Shown here: positions 1 to 10,500 of the stretch, piece after piece
Numbering within the stretch: the stretch's first letter is position 1
How the letters are laid out: every line of letters starts with the position of its first letter
Assembly (NCBI GenBank): GCA_029834535.1
Contig: JAQMWT010000454.1
Location: forward strand, 49,457-113,456
Direction: 5' to 3'
Origin: Chrysophaeum taylorii
Taxonomy: Eukaryota; Sar; Pelagophyceae; Pelagomonadales; Pelagomonadaceae
Length of the DNA stretch: 64,000 nt
The notes under the pieces: model-generated
What the model was told of the DNA's origin: nothing
What the model saw: only the letters and a program-made list of their open reading frames with translations
The model's database searches: none
Made by a program: the position numbers and the translations under genes

Positions 1-870
1 ATGCACATGTCACACGCTTCGTGACCTCAACAAAAATTCTTCGGCGATGCCAATTTGGGAGCCCGGTCTTGAACGATGGTTGCGGCCGCCAAATCGATAT
101 TGATTCCCGCACGCTTCGCGACCACAGAACGGAGCAGAGAAGCCGTGCCGGAATCGGTTCCGTCGTCAGCTGGAACGAGGCACACCGTCTCAACGCCACT
201 CCAATCGGGCCAGATGAAGGATAGGCCAATGGCCCGTCGCTTGAACTTCTTATCCTTGAGTGTCCCGCCGCCGTCGTGCAGCACCTGGGCGAATGGATTG
301 CCGAAAGCCGCTTCATAACACTCCTTGATGACGTGCTTCAAGATTCGAAGAACAAAGTCCACCCATTCATCAAACAGCGCCTTTCGAGTCATGAACGAGG
401 GCGCTTGCCTTTCCCTTTGCCACCGCCGCGGTAATACTACGCCTCAATTATTTGGTTGCGATGATCTTCGTCGTCAGTCAAAGGTGCGCTTGGAAAAAAT
501 CCGCTGCGACGTATACACGTAGTGCCGAGCCGAGAACGCCATCATCAGGGAAGAGTGCTTTGCCTGGCTGGGCATGGCCATGAAGTATCTCGCAATATCC
601 GATTTACCCTTCGAGGCTGCTGCCACAACGCCCACGGCCGTCATAAAAAACGCCCTCCTTTTCTTGGTCTGTCTTCTGTTTCTTGGTGAGCTGTTGCCGT
701 CCCAGCTCGTCGAATCCTCCTCCGGATGCGCAGCCTTGAAGTGGGCCGGCCCCAAGAGGGCTTGGTCGTCTGTCTGCCACTTGCCTTTCTTGAAGTCTCT
801 CGTCACCACCTTCAGGCGCTCCCAGCACCGGATACGCACATGCGTCGTCGCCTTCCCACTGGTCAGTCAA
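1..870 (-). pseudogene. hAT-family transposase relic, cut by the window edge
   Basis: Minus-strand coding fragments read 5' to 3' from about 870 down to 27. The best frame (392 to 27) contains FGNPFAQVLHDGGGTLKD, then AIGLSFIWPDW and TIVQDRAPK. This is the arrangement of the central hAT transposase region: a PF-x-x-x-HD motif, a 'gisvsfi' strand and an 'ivqDra' motif. The upstream frame (839 to 474) ends SARHYVYTSQRIFSKRTFD and may be the segment after the BED finger, but stops and frameshifts separate the pieces. The C-terminal dimerisation domain would lie left of the window. Similar C-terminal pieces occur at 28.7 and 57.8 kb. Assignment is by motif recall; the gene is clearly broken. Confidence 0.5.
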
Positions 871-1128
871 CGCGGTAGTCAGGATGATGTTCCTTCAGTC
901 GACGCACGCAGTCCCACCACCACACCTTGGAAAAAAAACCTGGTTGTTGATCGTCCACTTTCGTTGCCGAGCGTGTTATCCACGTCACAACATCGACATC
1001 GGCTCGTTCTTGTGAACTTCCTCCTTCTGTTAACACCGCGTTTAAATTCCTCCTCATCATCAGCATTATGCTCCACCTCCGGGTAGCGCGGCTCGACTTG
1101 GCTCATCAGCAGACAGAGGCCGTCAGCC

Positions 1129-1216
1129 AAAGTGAATGAACGTGAAGTGAACATTGGACTTCTGACGAAAACTTTCGGTGAAGTGAAGTGAAGTGAACCT
1201 AGTAGAACCTAGTGAA
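1129..1216. repeat. Short imperfect GTGAA-type tandem repeat
   Basis: Repeated gtgaa/gtgaagtgaa units interrupted by cctagtagaa spacers. The surrounding 871-1500 stretch shows no convincing gene. Confidence 0.5.
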
Positions 1217-1508
1217 GTGAGCCCAGTGAATTCCCAACGCTGATTATTTTGGCTTTTTTGTTGCAAAAAAACTTCGTGCTGATACCGCTCTGGGACATAG
1301 TTCTTAAATTTGCCGTATTGGACACACAGCAATACCGGATCGCATCGCCGGCACGCTCGGCCTGGCATTCAGACACTTCAAAAGTGTCATTTCTGGTCAT
1401 ACCCTCCACTTCGGAAGCCTCCCAGTATTGTTCGTACGCGACCACCTCCTTTCTCCGCTTTCATCGCTGCCGCACCTCAGCATCTCAAGTTTGAATCGGG
1501 AAAATTCC

Positions 1509-2950
1509 CTTGGGGGATAATGGTTTACGTACCCAGGGATAATAAATTTTGGGTATGGCACTATAAGAAGTCTTGAAGTCGTGACGTCACTCCTGATGAT
1601 GCGATGAACAAAATCTGCGTTCAGCATGGCCGAGCGACCGCGCTGCGACCACTCAACGAGATATTTGTGGCTGCTTTGAAAATGCTCACTGGGAACGAGT
1701 GCGACGGAACGTCCTGTGTGCTGCGAGATGGAGCAAATTAGCGTCGTCGTCGTCGTCACGATCGGCGGCGGTCTGTCTCGACAAGGTACTCCTGCGTCGT
1801 CGCTTCGCGGACGAGTGGACCGAGAAGTGCCCCGCATTCACATCCAAGTCTCTGGTGCTCGTCGAGTCACGGTCTGGCGAAGTATGAGAAAAAAATTGCC
1901 GGCTGGATCTCGAACGGGTGCTCCCGGTACGCCGCGCGACAACAACGGCAACAACGAATCCTGCAACAACCTCATCATCAAGGGGGATGGCACTGCCCGC
2001 GAGGTCGTCGGCGTAGTAGGTTCCAGCCTCTGGAGAAGCATCGTCCGGTACCTCGAGACTCGGAGGAGCCAAAACGATGGCTATTTTGCTCAGCACCCGC
2101 AGATAGATCAACGGCAGGGATTGGAAGGAGGCGCAGGAGTACATTCACGCCGGCAAGCTCATGATGGCGACTTCCTCAAGAAAGTCAAGTCCGACTCCTT
2201 CGTCTTACTTTCGTGTCCGCCGGACACGAAGCAGCCAAGGGGGGCATTTTTTCTGTCGAGGCGACCAAGAGCGAGCAGACCCTTCGATTTATCCGTGACT
2301 TTGTTGTCGTCGTCGCAGAAAACGGCGGCTTGTGTCGCACCACCCTGGACGGGAAGTCCCTGGACACGAGGCTCTGAGCATCGTCGGGGCGGCCCACGTC
2401 CTCAAAAAGGCTGGACCCGGGGAACATCAATCGCATATACACGTTCTACACGTGCAGCTAGCTGCCCCAAATTCAGGCACTATTATTACAAGTGCAAGCA
2501 CGTTCCCGCTCTCGCCATCAAGCACGCTCAAGTCCCGGCGGAAAAACACGATTATCCTCTACCCTTCCGCAAGCGCGGCCGTGGTCGCGGTGCCAAAGCG
2601 CACGGCGGAGAGGCGCCGTTGAGCGCGAAGAAGCCCGCTCGACATCGCGGCCGCAACTAAGCACGCTGCCATTCCAGGCTCGGCTGCCACACCATCCCAC
2701 CCCACACCAGACCACCTCTGTGCGCGTGCCTACACACCACACCAAAACCTTCAAGCACCCGCACCGCCACGACACTGTGCGCGTCCCTCTTTCTTTCTAG
2801 AGCGGTTTGAAGCGACGAGTCAGGGCAGGGTTGCAGCCCACGTAGCAACACTTGATCCCAAGATTGACACTTCTTATAGTAGTGCCATGGGGGTTTTTAC
2901 CCAAAATTTATTTATTATCCCTGGGTACGTACGTAAACCAATATCCCAAG
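1509..2950. mobile_element. TIR-bounded DNA element (about 1.44 kb)
   Basis: The left end (1509-1573) and right end (2867-2950) are inverted copies. Both carry, in mirrored orientation, CTTGGG, GGTTTACGTAC, CCCAGGGATAATAAA, TTTTGGGTA and a TATAAGAAG block. A 10-bp direct repeat GTTTGAATCG lies just outside each end (1489-1498 and 2965-2974) but is not flush with the TIRs, so a target-site duplication is only possible. A second copy of the left TIR and most of the interior lies at 30300-31357. Long TIRs would fit a Mutator-like or non-autonomous element; no transposase was recognised. Confidence 0.6.
1716..2660 (+). CDS. Unrecognised ORF inside the TIR element
   Basis: An uninterrupted 314-codon frame spans most of the interior. 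It ends in a basic tail (FRKRGRGRGAKAHGGEAPL, then KKPARHRGRN). The same frame is partly kept in the second copy (30521-31171), including NNGNNESCNNLIIKGDG and SLWRSIVRYLETRRSQND. That suggests either a shared ancestral product or simply conserved nucleotides. No known domain was recognised. An antisense frame is also open over part of it, so coding status is uncertain. Confidence 0.25.
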   Translation: MCCEMEQISVVVVVTIGGGLSRQGTPASSLRGRVDREVPRIHIQVSGARRVTVWRSMRKKLPAGSRTGAPGTPRDNNGNNESCNNLIIKGDGTAREVVGVVGSSLWRSIVRYLETRRSQNDGYFAQHPQIDQRQGLEGGAGVHSRRQAHDGDFLKKVKSDSFVLLSCPPDTKQPRGAFFLSRRPRASRPFDLSVTLLSSSQKTAACVAPPWTGSPWTRGSEHRRGGPRPQKGWTRGTSIAYTRSTRAASCPKFRHYYYKCKHVPALAIKHAQVPAEKHDYPLPFRKRGRGRGAKAHGGEAPLSAKKPARHRGRN

Positions 2951-2955
2951 AGCGA

Positions 2956-3787
2956 CCCGGTCCTGTTTGAATCGCTCGCTTTTGGATTTGGCGGCAATGA
3001 CGCGAATATATCCCTAGCCGTCTTGTCGTGTACCAGGTTGTAGACCCACCGGGACAGTTTGCGGACGAACCAGAGAAAAAAAGGCAATCACGGACTCGTA
3101 CCCCGCAAACGAAAGTACAGCAACACACTGTGATATGTTATTCGTCCATTGGATATACCTTACCCGAAATCGCGCACACCCCCTATGACCCCGCTTTACT
3201 GCAGCTATTCACCCACCAGCTTTCGTCTTTTTTAAGGCACCACTACCGCTGTATCGCACAAGATGCAATTAAGTACTGGGCCGCCCTACAGCTCCACGCG
3301 TCACGTAGCACCATATCGAAGAGGATGGATGACCTACGTAGGTCAAAGGGTGACCTGATCTATGTGGTCTCCAGAAAAGTCAACAGCGGCGAAGAAGACG
3401 CAGGGTTCTCTGGTTCCGACTACTCTAGTTTATTCCAAATCTCAGTCACAAAAATTAGTCACCACCACGATGTTCACACTGCCGTGTTGCCCCCGTTGCC
3501 ACCGTTAGAGACAGGATGTGCGGAGACAGCCCACTTCCGCTGTGGGAAGCAGCCTCAAGAGGTCGGCACGTGGAAGACGGGTCATCGCCGAGCCCCGCGG
3601 GGCAAGCGAAGGGTGGTGGGCTCTTCCCCGCAGGACGTACGCGCCCTGCGTACGGCGGCGAGGTTATGTTTTTTTTTGCGTTCCTCGCCTTTGACCGCGA
3701 GGCAGGGGGGGGGGTTGATTTCGCTGACAGTACGCGGGGACTCTCTCGGGTTAGTAACCTCCACCCGGAACACTTCGAAGTCCGGCG
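2956..3787. other. No gene assigned
   Basis: A plus-strand frame (3028-3969) is open but runs through a homopolymer-rich, GC-skewed tract and antisense to the receptor relic that follows. Nothing in it was recognised. Confidence 0.4.
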
Positions 3788-4090
3788 CTACCGGGCTCGG
3801 CGCCGCAAAACGTCTTCATTTCTCGAGACGCAGCCTCCGGCTCTTAGAGAAGATTCCGTGCGTCGTCGTCGTCGTACGGTGTTGTAAGGTCGCGATTCGC
3901 AGACCTGAAGTCGATCGCGCTGTCGCTTTGAAAGGACCGCTTTTCGGCTCTCGCAACACCATTGGATGAGAATCATAAAAAGTAGGCGGTCGAGGCCCTT
4001 TTGGGGGATACGTATTTCGAACAGACGGTGTAGGTCTGGATCGAGGAGCGAGTCGCCGACGCCGATACCCTCGGTCGCGGTCATGAGGGT
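3788..4090 (-). pseudogene. Relic of the DAC-like receptor N-terminus
   Basis: The minus strand reads TATEGIGVGDSLLDPDLHRL, then RIPQKGLDRLL, ILIQWCCESRKAVLSK and a residue of the CESRPYNTV type. These are degraded counterparts of the intact paralogues' ATEG..GDSKELLDPDPDLPF, FPKDLDRR and ILIQ.CCESD..KRAL. Frames are shifted and no NACHT, WD40 or CHAT sequence follows. Immediately to its left a fragment starting FRVEVTNP may be the end of the same domain (paralogues: LEVFR). It is therefore a lone broken copy of the N-terminal domain shared with the genes at 7.5, 13.2, 34.6 and 38.3 kb. Confidence 0.6.
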
Positions 4091-4099
4091 CGCGACCTC

Positions 4100-6740
4100 C
4101 TCGCTATGCTCTCACGTTTGAAAATATCCTGTCGGGTGCGGAAAACATTATTCCCAGAAACTTGAACGTCTGTTCCCCAACGTAAGGGTGACTGTCAGGG
4201 TTTTCTGCTTGGGCTGCTCGCGACGCCGCGGTGTCGTCGTCCGCGCATCCATACTCTCGAACATGATCGTATTAAGTGACGTCAAGGATTCGCAACGCCT
4301 GATCGGAGCTTGGGCTCGAGTTGTGGCAGGACCACTCGCGTCCAGCCTAGCGACGAGAAACAAACCCTTCATCCAGATGCAAGCTCGAGTGCCTAGCATC
4401 ATCACAGGGTTGACTTCCCTAGTAAAACGAAAGAGGAGATTTTCGAGATGCGTGGCGGCTGCGGTCAAAAGTGTTCGAAATGATGTCGTCGTTGGGTGCG
4501 GCGTTAGGATTGACAGCAACGCACGGTCGAACCTAGATGTCATCGTCGAGAATTTAAGAGGGCAGTCGTTATCGTCATCAGTAGAATGGCGGTCAAGCTC
4601 CGGAGGAGTGACGCGACGATCCTCTTAAGATAGATAACACCAGACCAATTGAGGTATTGAGGGTAAACTTTTGCGTCCCCTGTTGCGCGGTGTTGTCCCG
4701 TAGGAAACTCGCGCTCTTGACTTATGAATTTTGCCGAACCACCACAGCTGGCTCCTGGAGCTCGGTATCTTTGCGAACACGCAGAGAGGCTCGCGTTCGT
4801 TCTCGCGGAGGAAGGCAGCCAGTTTCTCGACAAACGTGAAACCCGGCTGGACTTTTTGCTCCTCGTCGAAGTACAGGAGACCGTCTCTGTCGTCATCATC
4901 TTCGCCACGGGAGTGTTCTCGATCGCCTGGTTCTCGGCCGGTAGATAGTAGTAGTCCTTGATGTCCGTGCGCTCTAGATCATTCGGTCAGAATCTCGTCG
5001 GCATGCTGCTCGCTCATGGAAGCGTTGACGAAGTTTTCGACGACGACCGTACTCTCCGAGTTGTAGAGAAGGACCATGCTGTCTTGACGCCAGCCTCGTG
5101 GGGGTCCGTCCAACGATGGAAAGAACGTCGCCAAGCCCATCTCGCAGAAGAAGCAGGACTGGTCTTCTGTCAGGTTCCTCTGGTTTCCCAGGCCTTTGAA
5201 GATGACGAGCCCAGTGCCGATTGAGTCGTAGTCCTTCAGGCAGGCGACGAGCAAGGATGTCGGGTCTCTCTTCACTTCGTCGTCGAGTCTTTCGATGATG
5301 ATGCGACCAACAACCTTGGGCCCAGAGCGGATGGCCTCCCATTTCCGGCCGTAGATCGACCGACTCCTTGGCTTGGAATGTTGCTAGCTCGCTCGCTCGC
5401 TGGCTCACTCACTCACTCAGAGAGAAGCATGAATGTATTTGCCGTTACGCTCGAACCGGACAGCGAGGTCGAGCTCGAAGGCGCGAGGCAGTGCGCGACG
5501 TGGCGGACGCCAACGCGTTTGCCGGTGCCGAGCCAGCGTTCACGGGTGGCGCGATGATGATGATGTCGACGACCCTACGTCGAGCTCGCTCGTCGGTGGC
5601 TTTTTTCGGGCAGGACTTGGACTTGTTGGCGGAGGACGACGAAGACGGGGAGCACGTGCGACATCCTCGTCGCCGAGTGGAGCCCCGCCCGCTTGAGAGG
5701 GGTTGGAAGAGGCAGGCGACAGCGTCGCCGCGGCGTTTGGGGTTGAAGCCGCCGACTGGGCGAGATCCTCGTCTTAATTTCGCGGCGCGGGGGGCCTTGG
5801 TGGTGTTGTTGTTGTTGTGCCGCTCGAGCAGCTCGTACTACGCGGGAGTGTCAACGAGCGAGCCCACGATCGACGACCACAGTTCTTCGGGGTGATGGAC
5901 AGGAGCACGAGTCCTGTAGGCGAATCGAATCGCGCGTCCGGAAACGTCTTGATGTTAAACATTGCTAGCCGACGAGTCAACGCGCCGGTGCTCCTGCTTC
6001 TGCAGGCAACGTCTCGCGGAGAATCTCCGCAGAAAGGAAAGACGACGTGGAATTCAAAGTTCCTCGCTTCTTCATCTCGGCGAGCTTAGCGATGTCCTCA
6101 CGGAGCAGCTGATCGAACACATGAACGACGCAACAGCCGATAAGATACAACCTTGTCCTCCTCCTTGACGTATCCGAAGAGCGACATCGAACCCGTGTTG
6201 TCGGCCACCATCGCGATGAATTCCTTTTTGTTGCCCATATCCGCGATGAGCATCGAAGCCGTCCGTCCACGATCGCCGTCTTCTTCTTCTTCTTAAAGGG
6301 GAGTTTGCTCATCTTGGCATCGACCCTCTCTCTCGTCTCGGGCTTGCATTCGGTCCAGGTATGCGTCGTGCGCAGCGCGTTAGCCCTTCGCACGTCAAGT
6401 GCATACGCGGGGTGTAGGGCCTTGTGACAGCTCGACGAAAACTCTAACGACGAAGAACGGAATGCGGCAGACAAAGAAGAAGGCCGCGAAGATAAAGTGT
6501 GTAAGCGATTTGCACCGACGATGGAACTTCATCTTGAAGTCAAAGGTTTGTTGGCACTCGTCGATCTTTCGCTCGCTACACACGAGCAGAATCCTGCTCC
6601 GGCGCCGTGACCTGCTTCTTGTTCGAACGCAATCAGCCTGTCCTTGGGCTCGCTGCAGAGCACGGACTTGCCGTATTCAGAGACGCTGACAGAGAAAAAA
6701 AAGGAGCAACGGAACTCCAAACTACGATCGTTGAGCAATT
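4100..6740 (-). pseudogene. Degenerate minus-strand coding sequence, not recognised
   Basis: Several minus-strand stretches look protein-like but lie in shifting frames. At about 6.3-6.15 kb: TASMLIADMGNKKEFIAMVA then GSMSLFGYVKEEDKVVSY. At about 5.3-4.98 kb: IIIERLDDEVKRDPTSLLVA then DSIGTGLVIFKGLG and FFPSLDGPPRGWRQDSMVLL, ending in a stop. At about 4.96-4.8 kb: DLERTDIKDYYYLPAENQAI then, in another frame, RDGLLYFDEEQKVQPGFTFV. The composition fits one decayed multi-exon gene or several exons. I could not assign a family, so no function is proposed. Confidence 0.3.
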
Positions 6741-6929
6741 AAGACTTGCGCAAAAATGGTGTGGGGTTGGGAAGTTACAGAGTCCCTCTGGAGAGTGGCT
6801 TGCCCGTGCGAATCTAGCCGGGGACTGACGTAATACGCATGTCTAGGCCACCAACAATTTTTTAGTTAGTTAATGCGCAGGAGTCACTTCCCTCCCGCAG
6901 CTCTTTGAATTAAGATCATCATCCTCTTT

Positions 6930-7010
6930 AAGGGTCGAAGAAGATGAACCGCTGGCAGAGGATGTCGTCGCGGTCGGTCGTCTCTTCTTTGAGTTTTATA
7001 CTTTGCGCAG
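6930..7010 (-). pseudogene. Relic of the FtsH gene 3' end (copy 1)
   Basis: The plus-strand text ccgctggcagaggatgtcgt, followed by cgcggtcggtcgtctcttct, aligns with the intact FtsH gene at about 17870-17930, where the antisense codes for [17 protein letters not shown] clearer second relic lies at 12330-12560. Short and diverged, so confidence is modest. Confidence 0.35.
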
Positions 7011-7049
7011 TCATAGCATGCAACTCTCCCTCACTTTTCAAAGGCCTCC

Positions 7050-7527
7050 ACCTCGTCGGCACGGGCAACCCATAGGAGCGTCCCGGAACAACCTCCTTTT
7101 CCCGGCGCGGGGTTTGTAGCGACGCTATGGCAGAAAAAAATGGAATCTAGAATCGGAATCTCCTCCTCCACCTAAGGCCGCGCTAAAGAGGTTTTCGACC
7201 TCCAACCCTAACCCTTCACCCCGAAGGCGTTGGCGGCCGAATACGAAAAAGCGGCAGACGTCTATACGAGTGCGTCGCAAAAAGCCGGGACGACGACGCC
7301 AAGCCCCTCCTCGAGCGCGCCCTCAAAATCAAGAGATCCCACCCCCGTGCCGCTCGCTCCAAGTAGTAGTGGATTCCTTAATTACTACTACAGTATACCT
7401 ACTTTCGGGCGGTCAAAGGCGCATACTCTGGCGATCCCGTCAAATACATACAGTCGAGCGGCAGCAAAAATTGGTTCTTCGGCTATTTATCTTCATAAAC
7501 GTCTCGAGTCCGTTTCGTCGGCGAAAC
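7050..7527 (+). pseudogene. TPR-like relic (copy 1)
   Basis: This is a diverged copy of 12580-13160. Shared blocks include the gagcgtcccagaacaacct region, gcgatggcagaaaa, ccgcgctaaagaggttttcg and cccctcctcgagcgcgccct. The plus strand reads an AEYEKAADVY-like piece and DDDAKPLLERALKIKRSHPR in different frames, which is TPR-like. Frames are broken. It abuts the 3' end of the first NACHT-WD40 gene. Confidence 0.4.
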
Positions 7528-10500
7528 TCAGAACCGCACGTCCCAGTACGTGATCGTGCCGTTCAGGTGGCCAAACGCGCAGACCATATCATCATTCTGG
7601 TCGTCGCCGCCTGTCGCCGTCATCTCAAACACGGTCATGCATCGCACTGTGCTCTCCATGGGAAGCACGAACAGCGCTATTTTGCCAGCGATCGCTGGGT
7701 CCCAGACGCGAACCGTCTTGTCGTCGGAGGAGCTCGCCAACCGCGGGGTCTTGTTGGTCGGATCGAAGGCCACCACGCACCGCACCCGAGCCTGATGGCC
7801 TTGGAGTTTGTGGAGTTGGCGGGCTGTGGTCAGGTCCCAGACGCGGACCGTTTTGTCGTCGGAACAGCTCGCGAGGCACAGAGTGTCGTTCATCTTGAAC
7901 GCCACTACACCATTCACCGTATCCTCGTGGCCCTCGAGAACGTATAGTTGGTGGCCTGTGGTCGGGTCCCAAACACGTACCGTCGTATCCTTGGAACAGG
8001 TTGCGAGGCGCACCTCGTCATTCATCTCGAATGCCACGACGCCAATTACCGCATCCCGGTGGCCCTCCAATGTGTTGATTTCACGGCCCTCGGTGAGGTC
8101 CCACACGCGTAACGTCTTATCGCCAGAACAGCTCGCGAGCCTTACCTCTTCGTTCATCTTCAAGACCGTCACGCCATTTACCGAACTCCGGTGGCCCTCG
8201 AGCTCGTGGAGTTCGCGGCCTGAGGTCGGGTCCCACACGCGCACCGTACAGTCGATGGAGCAGCTCGCAAGGCATATGGCATCGTTCAATTTGAATACCA
8301 CGACGCCATAAACCTTATCCTCATGGCCCTCGAGTTTCTGGAGTTCGGAGCGAGAGCTCGGATCCCAGACGCGCACCGTCCCGTCCTCAGAGCAGCTCGC
8401 CAACCGCGGCTCGCCATCCCGAGTCATGCTGAAAGCCGCCAGACCACGCACTTTTTTTTTGTGGGTCTCGAGCTCAGACGTTCTACCGCTCGCGATCGGG
8501 TCCCAGATACGCACCGTCCCGTCGGCTGAGCAGCTCGCAAGCCGCAGCACGCCTTCGCTCAGCTCGAACGCCACCAGGCCATAAACCAAACCATCGTGGC
8601 CCTCGAGTTTGTTGAGTTGCTGGCCTTCGATCGGGTTCCAGATCCGCACCGTCTTGTTGATAGACCCACTCGCCAGTAACCACGTGCCCTCGCTCGTCGA
8701 GAACGCCGCCAAGGACAGTACCGAATCCCGGTGGCCCTCGAGTTTGTGGAGTTCGCAGCGGTCGATCGGGTTCCATATGCGCACCGTTTTGTCAAAGGAG
8801 CCGCTCGCCAGCCGCGGGCCATCGCTCGCCCCAAATGCCACCACGCTGTTCACCGGATACTGGTGACCTTCGAGTCTAAGGAGTTGGCGTTCCTCGATCG
8901 GGTTCCAGACGCGCACTGTGGTGTCACCGGAGCAGCTCGCGAGGCACATGGCGTTGTTCATCTTGAACGCCACTACACCATTCACCCACTTCTGGTGGCC
9001 CTTGAGTTTGTGGAGTTCGCGGCCTGTCATCGGGTCCCACACGCGCACCGTCTTATCATGAGAGCAGCTCGCGAGGCACGTGGCGTTGTTCATCTCGAAC
9101 GCCGTCACGCCGACCACCCTATCCTCGTGTCCCACTATTTTTCGGATTTGGACTCCTGCATTCGGGTCCCAGACGCGCAGTGACTTGTCGGCAGAACAGC
9201 TCGCCAACAGTTGCGTGCCGTCGCTCGTCTTAAACGCGACCACACCAAGCACGTGATGCTGGTGCCCCTCGAGTTTCAAGAGCTCACGGCCCGCCATTGG
9301 GTCCCACACACGCACTGTGTGGTCAAAAGAGCAGCTCGCCACTCGCGTTTCGCCATCGCTCTTCTTAAAAGCCGTCACACCCTTCACACCACCCTCATGG
9401 CCCTCGAGAACGCACTGGAGTGGCGCATTGGCAGGCGTGAGGCTCGCGTGGCGTGCCGTGATTATTCGCATTCCCCGAGCCATCCGCCGCGCGTCTCGTG
9501 CCAATCGAGAAACCGACATCATATGCCATTTCTTGGCAGGTTCCAGCAAGCGCTGCCAGAGCTCTTCTGCGAGGACCTCGAACCCCCAAACCCCCACGTG
9601 ATTTTGCGAAAGGACCAGAGCCCGACGCAGGAGCGTCGCCTCCGCCCCCGGAACTTTGGTCGTGTCGGCGATGAGTTCGGCCATCTGGCCCGCCCCAACT
9701 CGCAAAGTCACGAAGCGCAGCGAGCACAGCAGCGCCAGTGCGACGTCTTGCTGCTTCGCCGCGACGAGATGCGTGATCGCCCATGGCAAAGCATAATCAT
9801 CCGGAGCCAAGAGGTCGCGCTCGTCGTCACCCGCACCGCTCCACTCCTCGCGAATCACCGCCGCCGCGTGAACGTCGCTCTCGTTAACGTTCCTCCGAAC
9901 ATCGGGTTCACGAAGGAGCGCGGCGACGCACGCGGCCGCGGCACGGCGGTGCACAGCGACGCGGTCGATGAAGTACGGATCCTCGTCACTGCGGTCTTCG
10001 TATGGGAACTCACCCATTAGCCAGTCAGGGATGGACTTGTGAAAGCTGTAGACGCACCCGTCGTCGCCGACGGGAAAGAGCTGCGATAGCAACCCAACGA
10101 TATCCTTGCACCTGGGAACGCCGCTCAAACCCGGCAGGGTGTTTGCCGTGTGCGGCGGCACAGGAGCAGCGAGGATGGCTTCGAGGACTTTCCGGCAGTC
10201 GATGGAAAACCCACCGGGGAAGACGCGAGTAAATTGGGCGAGGTACGCGCCGGCGAGACCGTCGGGGAGTGCCTCGATATTAGCATGGGGCTGATCTTCT
10301 TCGAGCCGTTTTCGGAGCCAGTAGAGATACAAGAAGACACCCTGTGCCTTTGCGGCAGCGGTGGTGATGGTGGCTTCGAGGTGCTCGGGCTCGACAACGG
10401 GAGCGAGGATGGCTCGGAGAAACTTGTGGACGTCATTGGCACACTCCTCGGCGTTCTCCTCAGAATCGAGGACTTTAGGTCGAAGCGTGGATAACTTGGT

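Noticed and set aside
3028-3969. 313-codon plus-strand ORF
   Set aside because: Overlaps the antisense of the receptor relic, contains low-complexity tracts and has no recognisable motif.
7200-7216. Telomere-like CCCTAACCC (also near 27226 and in the structured repeats)
   Set aside because: Only one or two units; no tandem array.
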